NCBI GenBank assembly: GCA_964369995.1
Contig: CAYJHH010000001.1
Location: 26,720 to 90,719, forward strand
DNA: 64,000 nt
Direction of reading: 5' to 3'
Source of the DNA: CAYJAD01 sp964369995
GTDB taxonomy: Bacteria > Desulfobacterota > Desulfovibrionia > Desulfovibrionales > Desulfovibrionaceae
A program made the position numbers and the translations under genes. Shown piece after piece: positions 42,805 to 52,060 of the stretch (positions within the stretch are counted from its first letter, which is position 1; each line of letters starts with the position of its first letter). Under the pieces are notes generated by a model. That model was not told the DNA's origin, searched no databases, and saw nothing but the letters and a program-made list of their open reading frames with translations.

Positions 42805-45800
42805 CTATTGTAAAATTTTACCTTGTGCAGATTTTTTAATCCAATAATACAAGGTTCTATACAATTCATCTGCATCAATGGGTTTTGTAATATGATCATT
42901 CATACCGTGAGATAAACTTATTTCCTTATCTCCCTTCATGGCATGAGCAGACATGGCAATGATGGGTATATGTTGGAATTTCTTTTGTTTACGCAAAAGA
43001 TCTGTGGCTGTATACCCATCCATCACTGGCATCTGAATATCCATAAGCACGGCGGCATACGCTCTTTCTTCTAACATATTTACTGCTTCTTGCCCATTTT
43101 GGGCGATATCTACTGTATAGCCCACATGTTGCAAAATTTCTTTGGCTACAATTTGATTAATCTCATTATCTTCCACCAAAAGAATATGTTCATGCCCATG
43201 CTCTATGGCGCTTACTAACACCGTTTCATTCAATATGTCTCGGCGATCATCTACACATATATCAAAAATAGCATCGCAGAAAAAAGTTGAACCTTCGCCA
43301 AGCGTACTCTCCACCCAAATATTACCATGCATCATGTTTATGATACTACGCGAAATCACCAATCCCAAGCCTGTGCCACCATATTCACGGGTTACTGAAG
43401 TGTCAGCTTGTGTAAAGGCTGAAAACAAGCGCCCCACTTGCTCAGAACTAAGACCAATACCCGTATCACGCACAGCAAATAAACAATGCATGGTATTATT
43501 TTCCCCGTATGTGCTTGTCACTTCAAGCGTTACGGAACCAGAAAGGGTAAATTTAATGGCATTACTCACAAGATTAAACAACACTTGCTTTAAGCGTAAG
43601 GCATCACCAAGTAAAATGGTTTGATCCAATTCTCCTGCAGTAATATGTAAATGCAAACCTTTGGCATTACTTAAGGGCGAATATAAATCATACACTTCAG
43701 CGCATAAATCATGCACGCTAAAGTGCACGGATTCCATGTGAAGCTTACCAGCTTCTATTTTAGAAAAATCTAAAATATCATTGATAATACGCATGAGATT
43801 ATTGGCAGAAAAAAGGCTTTTTTCCACATAACTTACCTGTGTAGCGTCGAGGGATGTTTTTTCTAAAAGATGTAAAAGTCCTAAAATACCGTTCATGGGC
43901 GTACGTATTTCATGGCTCATATTGGCTAAAAATTCACTCTTGGCCTGAGTACTTTTTTCAGCAATTTCCTTGGCCACCAATAAGTCTTGTTCATGGGCGT
44001 GGATTTCTTGTAACATAGCATACTGGCTACGCAAATCTCTACTGTAAGAGATAAGCCCCAATTTTCCCTTATAGGAAGTGCGTACCACCAAAGTACATAA
44101 AGGAATTTTTTCTTGTGTAAAGGGATTAATACGAACTATTTCTCTCTTGGCTGAGCCCTCGGTAAATCCTTCTTCAATGAGTTCTAAAATTACCTCTTTA
44201 GAAACTTTGCCATCATCCTGAAACTCAGGTAAAGTACGATGATAGTTATCTGAGTACTCTTGCTTAGAACTAAAGCCAAAAAGCGTGGCTCCTTCCATGT
44301 TTGAATACATAAGGTTGGCATCTCTATCCCAAAAATGTACACAAAGAGGCACAGAATCTAACATGAGGGTATTTCTCAGCTCCGCCTCTTTCACTAACTC
44401 TTGCGTAGCTTTAAGGTCACGTAAATCCTTAGTATAACTTACAACTATATCTTCATTGCCAAGTTTTTCACGCACTAAAATAACTTCCACAGGCACCAAT
44501 TCCCCATCAAAAGTACGCTGCAGCCACTCAAAACTCATATAACCTGTTTCAAGGGTTTCTTGGTGATTATCAGCTATGGCAGTTAAAGAATGTCTGCCAT
44601 CTGGTTGATATTCAGGCGAAAGGTTGGTTAAATTACTCATGAGATCTTGCTTGGAAGCAGCCTTAAAAAGACGCACGGCTTCATTATTACAATCAATAAT
44701 TTCCCCGTCACCACCCCAAAACATGATACAATAAGGAAGTTTTTCCAAAATAATGGCATTACGCTCTTCAGCTAAGGATATCTTTTGTTCCAAAGCTTTT
44801 ACATCACGTAAATCCTTGGTATAGCCAATAATAACATCTTTGCCTTGGTACTGAGAACTTACACAGGTCACTTCTACAGGTAAGGGATTACCATAGCGAT
44901 CTAAATGCATCCACTCAAAACGCGCAAAGCCCGTGAGAAAAATTTCCTCCAAGGTTTTTTGCACTAATTCTCGAGTGGGCGTGCCGTCGGGTTGGTACTC
45001 AGGTGAAAGAAAAGGAAAACTTCTGATATAGTCTTGTTTATTCATAAAACCAAAAAGCTCATGAGCTCTTTTATTACAGTCTAATATTTGAAATTCTTTG
45101 CTCACAATATTGGCACCAAGGGGCAAATAATCAAGCATTATCTTGCTACTTTCTTCGGCTTTTTTAACTCTAGCTTCGCTTTCTTTAAGATTGCGTAAAT
45201 CATAATTAAATTGAGCCACAGCCGTTGAGCCGTTATGAGTAACACGCAAAAACGTACTATTTGTGGGAAGAGAAGCCCCGTTTTTATGCTGCCAAAACCA
45301 CTCTAATTCATAATTCCCACGGCTTAAAACCCGCGCAAAAGAGCGCGCAAAAACCGTGGAGGATTGCTCGCCATTTTCTTGCTGCGCAGGAAAAAACATC
45401 GTAGCATCTTGATGGTATTCTTCCATGGAAGCTACTCCCACATATTGTAAAAAAGCTTCATTACAATCAATAATTTTTTTATCAAGATTCCAGATACATA
45501 TGGGGGTGGGAGATTTATAAACAATATCTGTGACCGAGGTAAGGTGCTGTGTTTTTTCAATGCAAGCTTCGCATACCTCTTTCACATCATTCATATGAAG
45601 CACAAAAATATTTTCTTGCTCATGTGTAATAAAGGTTACCGTATAATGAACAAGCGATTCGTGTTGTGACGATATTTCATGCGTCCATGAAAAACGACTT
45701 ACCCCTTTTTGTAAGGATTGTTCGCAATTTTTTTGCAAAGTTTTAAGGAAGTTATGCTCCATCCCCTCCTTAAAAGAAACAAGTGTAGAAAAAAAATCTT

Positions 45801-45972
45801 GGCATACATCTATATGAGGTACTTCGAAAAATTGCAAAAAAGAGTCCGTACAATACAACACCTGCCCCGAAGCAGACACGCAACATAAGGGCAAAGGATT
45901 CATACTATAGAACTGACGTAAAAATTTATATTTTTCGCCATGGCACACAGTAGTATAAGAGTGCATACGCAC
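42805..45972 (-). CDS. PAS-rich hybrid histidine kinase
   Basis: A 1055-residue cytoplasmic sensor. Five PAS-like units precede the kinase; each repeats a phrase like IIDCNEAFLQYVGV, ILDCNKRAHELFGF and IIDCNNEAVRLFKA, about 125 residues apart. The HisKA domain has the phospho-His in FLANMSHEIRTPMNGILG (near 690). The ATPase domain shows QVLFNLVSNAIKFTLSG, RDTGIGLSSEQ and YGGTGLGLVISRSI. A receiver domain closes it (HILLVEDNEINQIVAKEI and VLMDIQMPVMDGYTATDL, Asp near 975). No membrane helix is seen. It has no adjacent output regulator, and its target is unknown. Confidence 0.9.
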   Translation of the reverse strand: MRMHSYTTVCHGEKYKFLRQFYSMNPLPLCCVSASGQVLYCTDSFLQFFEVPHIDVCQDFFSTLVSFKEGMEHNFLKTLQKNCEQSLQKGVSRFSWTHEISSQHESLVHYTVTFITHEQENIFVLHMNDVKEVCEACIEKTQHLTSVTDIVYKSPTPICIWNLDKKIIDCNEAFLQYVGVASMEEYHQDATMFFPAQQENGEQSSTVFARSFARVLSRGNYELEWFWQHKNGASLPTNSTFLRVTHNGSTAVAQFNYDLRNLKESEARVKKAEESSKIMLDYLPLGANIVSKEFQILDCNKRAHELFGFMNKQDYIRSFPFLSPEYQPDGTPTRELVQKTLEEIFLTGFARFEWMHLDRYGNPLPVEVTCVSSQYQGKDVIIGYTKDLRDVKALEQKISLAEERNAIILEKLPYCIMFWGGDGEIIDCNNEAVRLFKAASKQDLMSNLTNLSPEYQPDGRHSLTAIADNHQETLETGYMSFEWLQRTFDGELVPVEVILVREKLGNEDIVVSYTKDLRDLKATQELVKEAELRNTLMLDSVPLCVHFWDRDANLMYSNMEGATLFGFSSKQEYSDNYHRTLPEFQDDGKVSKEVILELIEEGFTEGSAKREIVRINPFTQEKIPLCTLVVRTSYKGKLGLISYSRDLRSQYAMLQEIHAHEQDLLVAKEIAEKSTQAKSEFLANMSHEIRTPMNGILGLLHLLEKTSLDATQVSYVEKSLFSANNLMRIINDILDFSKIEAGKLHMESVHFSVHDLCAEVYDLYSPLSNAKGLHLHITAGELDQTILLGDALRLKQVLFNLVSNAIKFTLSGSVTLEVTSTYGENNTMHCLFAVRDTGIGLSSEQVGRLFSAFTQADTSVTREYGGTGLGLVISRSIINMMHGNIWVESTLGEGSTFFCDAIFDICVDDRRDILNETVLVSAIEHGHEHILLVEDNEINQIVAKEILQHVGYTVDIAQNGQEAVNMLEERAYAAVLMDIQMPVMDGYTATDLLRKQKKFQHIPIIAMSAHAMKGDKEISLSHGMNDHITKPIDADELYRTLYYWIKKSAQGKILQ

Positions 45973-46083
45973 ATCCTCTTAAATGTGGAAATTGATGTTA
46001 TAAAAAAGAAAAGGAAACAAGACTGTTATTTGGAATAAAATAAGCACTTTTCCCCTAACGTCAAGCTAGAGGAAAAGGGCCTT

Positions 46084-46839
46084 TTAAAAAATAGCATCAC
46101 CACAAAAAAGCGTTAACCGCCCATCTTCTGGCCTGCAAAAAGCTGCTAAGGTGCACTCTTCTTGCGCTTTTATATAAGAACTACTGGTAATGGCAGAACG
46201 ACTCACCATATTGCGTATACCTGCACGGTGAATTTTATCATACAAAGAAGCCGTTATGCGCGCCGTTATAAAAAGAAAATACTTTTCTATGGGTAAGTTA
46301 TGCAATAAAGCATGCCCCTTAAGCCTATCTACACAGTTGTGGCGCCCTATATCTTCTGCTAATATAAGGGCTTCACTTACAGGGTGAAAAAGTGCCGCGC
46401 GGTGAAAACAGCCCGTACCATCCCACATGCCGGGTGCATCAAGCACTTTTTCCATGGTGGCTAGTGCTTTAGCAAAAGAAATTTTCTGTACAGATACAGG
46501 CAAACGCTGAGACGGTGTCGCTTGTAGTTCCACATGATATCTTTCATCTACCCTATTGACTTTCATTGAAAAATCAGCATCGTAGCAAGGTAATATATCA
46601 AGTACAGTATGCCCCAGCACAAGTTTTTCCACATCCACAGGATAGGCATAAAGCCTGCTTTCTCCGCTAAAAGAATGTACCTGCGTACTCTGACTACCTT
46701 CGCTTTGTGTAAAGTTACAAGCATAGCTAAAGTCAAAAGGCACTTCAGGGCTGACAATTTCCTGAATTTGCTTCACAATACCATTTTTAAAACGCTTTGG
46801 CGTACACGAAATAAATTGAGGACGTATTAATTCAGCCAT
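46084..46839 (-). CDS. fdhD: Formate dehydrogenase accessory sulfurtransferase
   Basis: A 251-residue FdhD. The core shows TGCFHRAALFHPVSEALI followed by AEDIGRHNCVDRLKGHALL and ITARITASLYDKIHRAGIRN with MVSRSAITSSS, all strongly conserved. The active-site loop reads DGTGCFH with a single Cys instead of the CxxC pair of E. coli. FdhD transfers sulfur from IscS to the molybdenum/tungsten cofactor of formate dehydrogenase. It overlaps fdhE by 13 bases and is divergent from the fdhA gene. Confidence 0.93.
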   Translation of the reverse strand: MAELIRPQFISCTPKRFKNGIVKQIQEIVSPEVPFDFSYACNFTQSEGSQSTQVHSFSGESRLYAYPVDVEKLVLGHTVLDILPCYDADFSMKVNRVDERYHVELQATPSQRLPVSVQKISFAKALATMEKVLDAPGMWDGTGCFHRAALFHPVSEALILAEDIGRHNCVDRLKGHALLHNLPIEKYFLFITARITASLYDKIHRAGIRNMVSRSAITSSSYIKAQEECTLAAFCRPEDGRLTLFCGDAIF

Positions 46840-47726
46840 AACGACACCACGGGATTTTCATACCCTTGCTGTATGGCCACAAGGTCTAAAAGTAGCGTTT
46901 TAAAGTCATCCACCAAGGGCAAGGGCGCAAATTTTTCATATTCGCGCAAATCACAAATCTTTATATAGTTTTTACAAGTAGTACACACACATACCTGAGC
47001 ATCTTTAACTTCTTTTGCCGTAAAATATTTTAACTTCTCTTGCCTTTGCTCTTGGCAATAAGGGCAAGCAATACGTGCAGTTCTGTACAAAGCTTGACAT
47101 ACAGAGCAGGTATGCACGCGCTTTCCTTCTTTTTCTTTAAGGTAGGAAAGCTGTGGCGCTCCGCCGCAATAGGGACAGTGTCCATGCGGCCAAATTTCCG
47201 TTTCATGCTGCACCTGCACCTGTCCGCGGGTGTAAGCAAAAAATGGCATAAATGTAAAATGCGCCAAAAAATAACACATAAAGGCAAATTCTGAACTTAT
47301 TTCTGCTTGTTCTTGATAAAAGGACTCATCTTCATCCAAATAAGCCTTAAGCATTTTTTTCGCAAATTTTTTATGCTCGTGGCAGTGCTGCGCCACTTGC
47401 TGCATGTGTTTAACAAAATCTTTACTGTTAAGCTCGTGGGGAAATTCCATAGCTAAAATATTTTGCAGATATTTCTCAGCTTTATCTAAAGTATCATAAG
47501 GGTATAATTGCGCACGATATAAAATACTCTTTCCGGAACTATGTTGTAATACATCATGTTCATAAGTAATCTTTTTACGCAATACTAAAGGGGGCAAAGC
47601 TGTATATTTTTCTAAAAAAACAATAATTTCTTGTGGTAAAGCCGTATTTTTATGGAGAAGCGTAACCTGCGCTAAGCAGGAAACTGAATTGGCAACCGAG
47701 CTGGCAGTGGCAGAATTCTTTTTCAT
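46827..47726 (-). CDS. fdhE: Formate dehydrogenase accessory protein FdhE
   Basis: A 299-residue cytoplasmic protein with an N-terminal helical domain and a C-terminal metal-binding domain carrying four CxxC pairs: GHCPYCGGAPQLS, HTCSVCQALYR, IACPYCQEQRQ and CVCTTCKNYIK. The family is needed for maturation of exported formate dehydrogenases before Tat transport. It overlaps fdhD and reads away from fdhA, with which it shares a 290-bp divergent region. Confidence 0.93.
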   Translation of the reverse strand: MKKNSATASSVANSVSCLAQVTLLHKNTALPQEIIVFLEKYTALPPLVLRKKITYEHDVLQHSSGKSILYRAQLYPYDTLDKAEKYLQNILAMEFPHELNSKDFVKHMQQVAQHCHEHKKFAKKMLKAYLDEDESFYQEQAEISSEFAFMCYFLAHFTFMPFFAYTRGQVQVQHETEIWPHGHCPYCGGAPQLSYLKEKEGKRVHTCSVCQALYRTARIACPYCQEQRQEKLKYFTAKEVKDAQVCVCTTCKNYIKICDLREYEKFAPLPLVDDFKTLLLDLVAIQQGYENPVVSLWLN

Positions 47727-47842
47727 AGTAAACTCATAGGTAGAAAGTGAATAGAGTACATGTCCCCTACCCTAAAAGCTCTCTTTTGACAATATTTTTC
47801 TTACTTTTCACGCTCTTGTACCAATTATAACAAGTGATAAAA

Positions 47843-47871
47843 TTGACAAAACCCTACAAAAATGCTTTATA
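47843..47871 (+). promoter_or_regulatory. Promoter of fdhAB
   Basis: TTGACA (47843-47848), 17 bases, TTTATA (47866-47871). The predicted start, 7-8 bases on, falls at 47878-47879, exactly at the first base of the structured leader. Confidence 0.75.
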
Positions 47872-47878
47872 TCCTCAT

Positions 47879-47989
47879 GTCTAGGACGGGGAGTTCACCC
47901 ACTGTGCACCTTCATAAAAGTGTACAGTTTTTATGTACACTTTTGTTTTGAATGCACCACTCCTAGACAGCTAACGCTCTTATGAGAGC
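47879..47989 (+). promoter_or_regulatory. Structured 5' leader of fdhAB, possible riboswitch
   Basis: GTCTAGGA (47879-47886) pairs with TCCTAGAC (47961-47968), enclosing a possible GGG-GAGTTCA-CCC hairpin and a long arm of GTGCA/TGCAC, TTCA/TGAA and AAAAGTGTACA/TGTACACTTTT with a 7-base loop. A further hairpin GCTCT-TATG-AGAGC (47976-47989) lies before the ribosome binding site AAGGA. The three-way layout starting at +1 is what one expects of a ligand-binding RNA. It does not match any consensus I can recall with certainty, including the Moco motif. Confidence 0.6.
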
Positions 47990-48016
47990 TTAACTATAAA
48001 ATAAGGAAAAAAGCTT

Positions 48017-51000
48017 ATGAGTATTACAAGACGTAGCTTTTTGAAAGTTGGAGCTGCCCTTGCCGCTGTGGGCGTGGCAGGCTTTGACTATGTAAAGCCG
48101 CTGGTAGCCCAGGCCAAAGAAGCCAAGCTTCAGTGGACAAAAGTTACCACTTCTGTTTGTTGCTTTTGCGCTGTGGGCTGTGGCCTGCTAGTGCATACTG
48201 GCGATAAAGCCAAGGGTAATGTTACAGACAGAACCATCAATATAGAAGGCGATCCGGACCATCCCATCAACCAAGGCTCCTTGTGTGCCAAGGGCGCTGC
48301 TTCCATTCAAGTAACAGAAAACGAAGCTCGCCCCAAATCCCCGCTCTACCGCGCTCCAAACTCCAAAGAATGGAAGGAAGTGAGCTGGGAATGGACCATT
48401 CAAGAGATTGCCAAACGTGTTAAAAAAACACGCGATGCCAGCTTCACAGCTAAAAATGATAAGGGTCAAGTGGTTAACCGCACCCTCGCCATGGCATCCT
48501 TTGGCTCTGCGGCCTTAGACAACGAAGAATGTTGGGCCCTGCAGGCCTTCATGCGTTCGCTTGGTCTCGTATATATCGAGCACCAAGCCCGTCTCTGACA
48601 CAGCTCCACTGTAGCGGCTCTGGCAGAGTCGTTTGGACGCGGTTGCATGACCAACCACTGGGCCGATCTTGAAAATGCCAATTGCATTCTCATCATGGGC
48701 TCCAATGCAGCAGAAAACCATCCCATTTCCTTCAAATGGGTCATGAAAGCACAAAAAAAAGGCGCGAAAGTCGTTCACGTGGACCCGCGCTTCACCCGCA
48801 CCTCAGCCAAGTGTGATAGGCACATCCCACTGCGCTCCGGTACAGACATAGCCTTCCTTGGCGGTCTCATCAAATATATCTTGGAAAACAAGCTGTATTT
48901 TGATGAATATGTGCGCAATTACACCAATGCCGCCTTCCTTGTCACCAAGGATTTCTCCTTTGATGAAGGTGTGTTTGCCGGCTTTGATGCCAAAAACAAA
49001 AGCTATGATCGTTCCAAATGGTCCTTCCAAATGGATGAGAAAAAAGTTCCCTTGCGTGACGACACCTTGAAAGATCCTCAATGTGTTATCAATATCTTAA
49101 AAAAACACTATGACCGCTATACTTTAGATAAAGTTTCCAGCATGACTGGTGTTTCTGAAAGCGATTTAAAGTACATTTATGACTTGTACGCTGCCACAGG
49201 CAAGCCAGATCAGGCCGGAACCATTATGTATGCCATGGGTTGGACACAGCACACCTACGGCGTACAAAATATTCGTACCATGTCCATTGTGCAATTGCTT
49301 CTTGGTAATATTGGTATAGCTGGCGGCGGCGTTAACGCCCTACGCGGTGAATCCAATGTGCAAGGTTCCACAGACCAAGGTATCCTTTCTCACATCTACC
49401 CAGGTTACTTGCCTGTGGCAAAGTCGGCGCAAAAGGATTTTGCAGCCTACACCAAGGCAACCACCCCTGTCTCCAATGACCCCAAAAGCGTCAACTGGTG
49501 GCAAAATCGTCCCAAATATATGGCCAGCTACATTAAGAGCATCTACAATGAGCAAAGCGTGGAAGAAGCGTATCACTATTTGCCAAAGCTGGATTCTCAT
49601 GAAAAAATGGCCAATTATTATTGGATGAATATCATCAGCCAGCTCACCAAGGGCAATATTAAAGGTATGTTTGCTTGGGGCATGAACCCCACGTGCGGCG
49701 GCCCAGACGTCAACGTGGCGCGCAAAAGCCTTGGTAACCTTGACTGGCTTGTGAACGTCAACCTGTACGAGAACGAAACATCTTCTTTCTGGAAAGGCCC
49801 TGACATGAAGCCAGAAGACATAGGCACCGAAGTGTTCTTCTTGCCTTGTGCTGCCTTTAACGAAAAAGAAGGCTCCATCTCCAACTCCGGTCGCTGGATG
49901 CAGTGGCGCTATGCCGGGCCAAAGCCCATGCAAGGCACACAGCCTGACGGCGAAATGGTCTATTGGCTGGCTGAAGAGTTGCAAAAGCTCTACAAAAAGG
50001 ACGGCGGTGCTTACCCTGAGCCCATCATGAACCTTTCCATTGATAAATGGGCTGAAAATCACCTCTTCTCCCCTCAAAAAGTAGCCAAACTCATGAATGG
50101 TTACTTCTTAAAGGATGTGAAAATTGGGGATAAGGTGTACAAAGCCGGAACCCAAGTGCCTAATTTTGTGGTATTACAAAACGATGGCTCCACCTTAAGC
50201 GGTAACTGGTTGCATGCCGGTTCCTGGACAGAAGCCGGTAATATGATGGCGCGTCGTGACGCAAGCCAAACGGAAATGCAGGCTAAAATTAACCTGTATC
50301 CCAATTGGTCTTTTGCATGGCCTGTTAACAGACGTATTGTGTACAACCGCGCGTCTGTGGATGCCAAAGGTCAACCTTATAACAAAGATAAGGCCGTGGT
50401 GGCATGGAAAGATGGTAAGTGGATTGGCGACGTCATCGACGGCGGCGGCGCTCCCGGCACCAAGCATCCTTTCATCATGACAGCCAATGGTGTGGGCACC
50501 ATCTTTGGTCAAGGTCTTGTGGACGGCCCCTTACCAGAATATTACGAACCCATGGAAAGCCCCATCAAAAAGCATGTGTTCTCCAAGCAATTCAATAACC
50601 CCGTGGCCTTCATCACCGATGGCGTTAAATTGTCCAAAGACAATGAAGCCTTCCCCTTTGTGGGTACCACCTACCGCGTTACCGAGCATTGGCAAACAGG
50701 TCTTATGACACGCCGTATGTCTTGGCTTGTAGAATGCGAACCACAGCTCTTTGCTGAAATCAGCACAGAACTTGCCAAGCTTAAAGGCATTGCCAATGGC
50801 GACAAGGTGAAAGTTTCTTCCATTCGCGGAGAAGTCACCGCCGTAGCCATTGTCACCGAGAGAATTAAGCCCTTCAATATTGAAGGAAAGCCTGTACATA
50901 TGGTGGGCTTCCCTTGGCACTTTGGTTGGCTTAATCCCAAGGATGGCGGCGACTCTGCCAACTTGCTCACCCCTGCTGTGGGTGACCCCAACGTTGGTAT

Positions 51001-51046
51001 TCCCGAAAGTAAAGCCTTTATGGTAAACATTGAGAAGGTGGGTTAA
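48017..51046 (+). CDS. fdhA: Periplasmic formate dehydrogenase alpha subunit, selenocysteine-containing
   Basis: A protein of 1009 residues if the in-frame TGA at 48596-48598 is read as selenocysteine. Context LVYIEHQARL-Sec-HSSTVAALAESFG is the invariant active site of Fdn/Fdh enzymes, and the frame continues intact to 51046. The N-terminus is a Tat signal (TRRSFLKVGAALAAVGVAGF), followed by the 4Fe-4S motif TSVCCFCAVGCGLLVH and GSLCAKGAAS. It oxidises formate (or reduces CO2) in the periplasm with Mo- or W-bis-MGD. selA, fdhD and fdhE in this window serve it. Not a pseudogene. Confidence 0.95.
48596..48631 (+). promoter_or_regulatory. Selenocysteine UGA and bacterial SECIS stem-loop
   Basis: Downstream of the TGA, CGGCTCT (48615-48621) pairs with AGAGTCG (48625-48631) around loop GGC, at the distance expected for a SelB-binding SECIS element. 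The G-rich apical loop agrees with known elements of fdnG and fdhF; one G-T pair is needed. Confidence 0.8.
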
Positions 51047-51047
51047 T

Positions 51048-51749
51048 ATGAAAGCATTCTTTGTTGACTTAACACTGTGTACGGCATGCCGCGGCTGCCA
51101 AGTGGCTTGTAAGCAATGGAAAAACTTACCCGCTGAGCAAACCTCCAACTGGGGCTCTCACCAAAACCCCAAAGACCTTACGGGAAATACCTTAAAGCTT
51201 GTGCGCTTTAAAGAAATCCCTAAGGATGAAAAAGTGGATTGGGTTTTCTTCCCCGAGCAATGCCGTCATTGCATTGATCCTCCATGCTATTATGCAGCGG
51301 AAGACGTGGAAGGCGCCGCTTATATTGACGAAAGCACCGGTGCTGTGGTCTTTACCGATATCACCAAGGACGCAGATTACGAATATATTCGCGAAAACTG
51401 CCCCTATGATATCCCTCGTCAAAGGGAAGATAAAGTGGTTACCAAGTGCGACATGTGTAATGACCGCGTTTTGGACGGAAAGCTCCCCTCCTGCGTGCTG
51501 ACCTGCCCCACAGGTGCCATGACCTTTGGTGATGAAGAAGAGATAAAAAGTTTAGCTGAGGCTCGCCTTGCAGAAGTTCAAGGTAAGTTCCCCGAAGCTG
51601 AATTGGGTGATATAGACTCTGTGCGTGTCATCTATCTCTTCCCCTATAAGCCTGCCGATATTTTCGAGAAGGCCATAGCGCAAGTACACACAAAGCCCAT
51701 GACACGCCGTACTCTTTTCGGTATGTTTGGGAAAAGAACATCTGCTTAA
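51048..51749 (+). CDS. fdhB: Formate dehydrogenase beta (iron-sulfur) subunit
   Basis: A 233-residue ferredoxin-like subunit with four 4Fe-4S motifs: CTACRGCQVACKQWK, CRHCIDPPCYYAAED (degenerate last position), CPYDIPRQREDK with CDMCNDRVLDG, and CVLTCPTGAMTFG. It carries electrons from FdhA to a soluble cytochrome c3-type acceptor. It has no C-terminal membrane helix, and no gamma subunit follows, so the enzyme is a soluble periplasmic dimer as in Desulfovibrio. It starts at MKAFFVDL, one base after the fdhA stop. The C-terminus (TRRTLFGMFG) resembles a Tat motif but is internal. Confidence 0.93.
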   Translation: MKAFFVDLTLCTACRGCQVACKQWKNLPAEQTSNWGSHQNPKDLTGNTLKLVRFKEIPKDEKVDWVFFPEQCRHCIDPPCYYAAEDVEGAAYIDESTGAVVFTDITKDADYEYIRENCPYDIPRQREDKVVTKCDMCNDRVLDGKLPSCVLTCPTGAMTFGDEEEIKSLAEARLAEVQGKFPEAELGDIDSVRVIYLFPYKPADIFEKAIAQVHTKPMTRRTLFGMFGKRTSA

Positions 51750-52060
51750 TTTCTTTATATAAGCAGATGTTAGTTTACGTAAAATCCTAGAGGATGCTCT
51801 GTACGAAAAAGGAGAGAAAGTTTTAAAAACTCTCTCCTCTCAGGCTCCCCTCTTTATAACAATACTAAACAGGCTGTATTTCTTTTTATAAGAGATACAG
51901 CCTCAAATGAATGATAAAGCCCATAATAGGTGTGCTCATGGCGCCAATATTTTCGCTGAAATCATAAGCATTATCGCAATGGAAGTTTTTTGGAAAGGGG
52001 TCTGGGGGAAAACCTTTTCCTCAGAACAGGTTTTCCCTCAGTACAAGGCTCCATTGCCTC
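51750..52060. terminator. Gap with three hairpins between convergent fdhB and FmdE-fusion genes
   Basis: GGAGAGA/TCTCTCC (51811-51837) is followed by TTTTTC on the minus strand, a leftward terminator. AGGCTGTATTTCT/AGAGATACAGCCT (51871-51903) and GGGAAAACCT/AGGTTTTCCC (52006-52037) are further stems without clear U-tracts. I see no gene. Confidence 0.7.

Noticed and set aside
48017..48598. Apparent short molybdopterin oxidoreductase fragment followed by a second gene
   Set aside because: The TGA is in the invariant selenocysteine position, the frame continues, and a SECIS-like stem follows; it is one gene.
49340..50077. A 245-codon minus-strand frame within fdhA
   Set aside because: It is a shadow of the strongly conserved fdhA coding strand.
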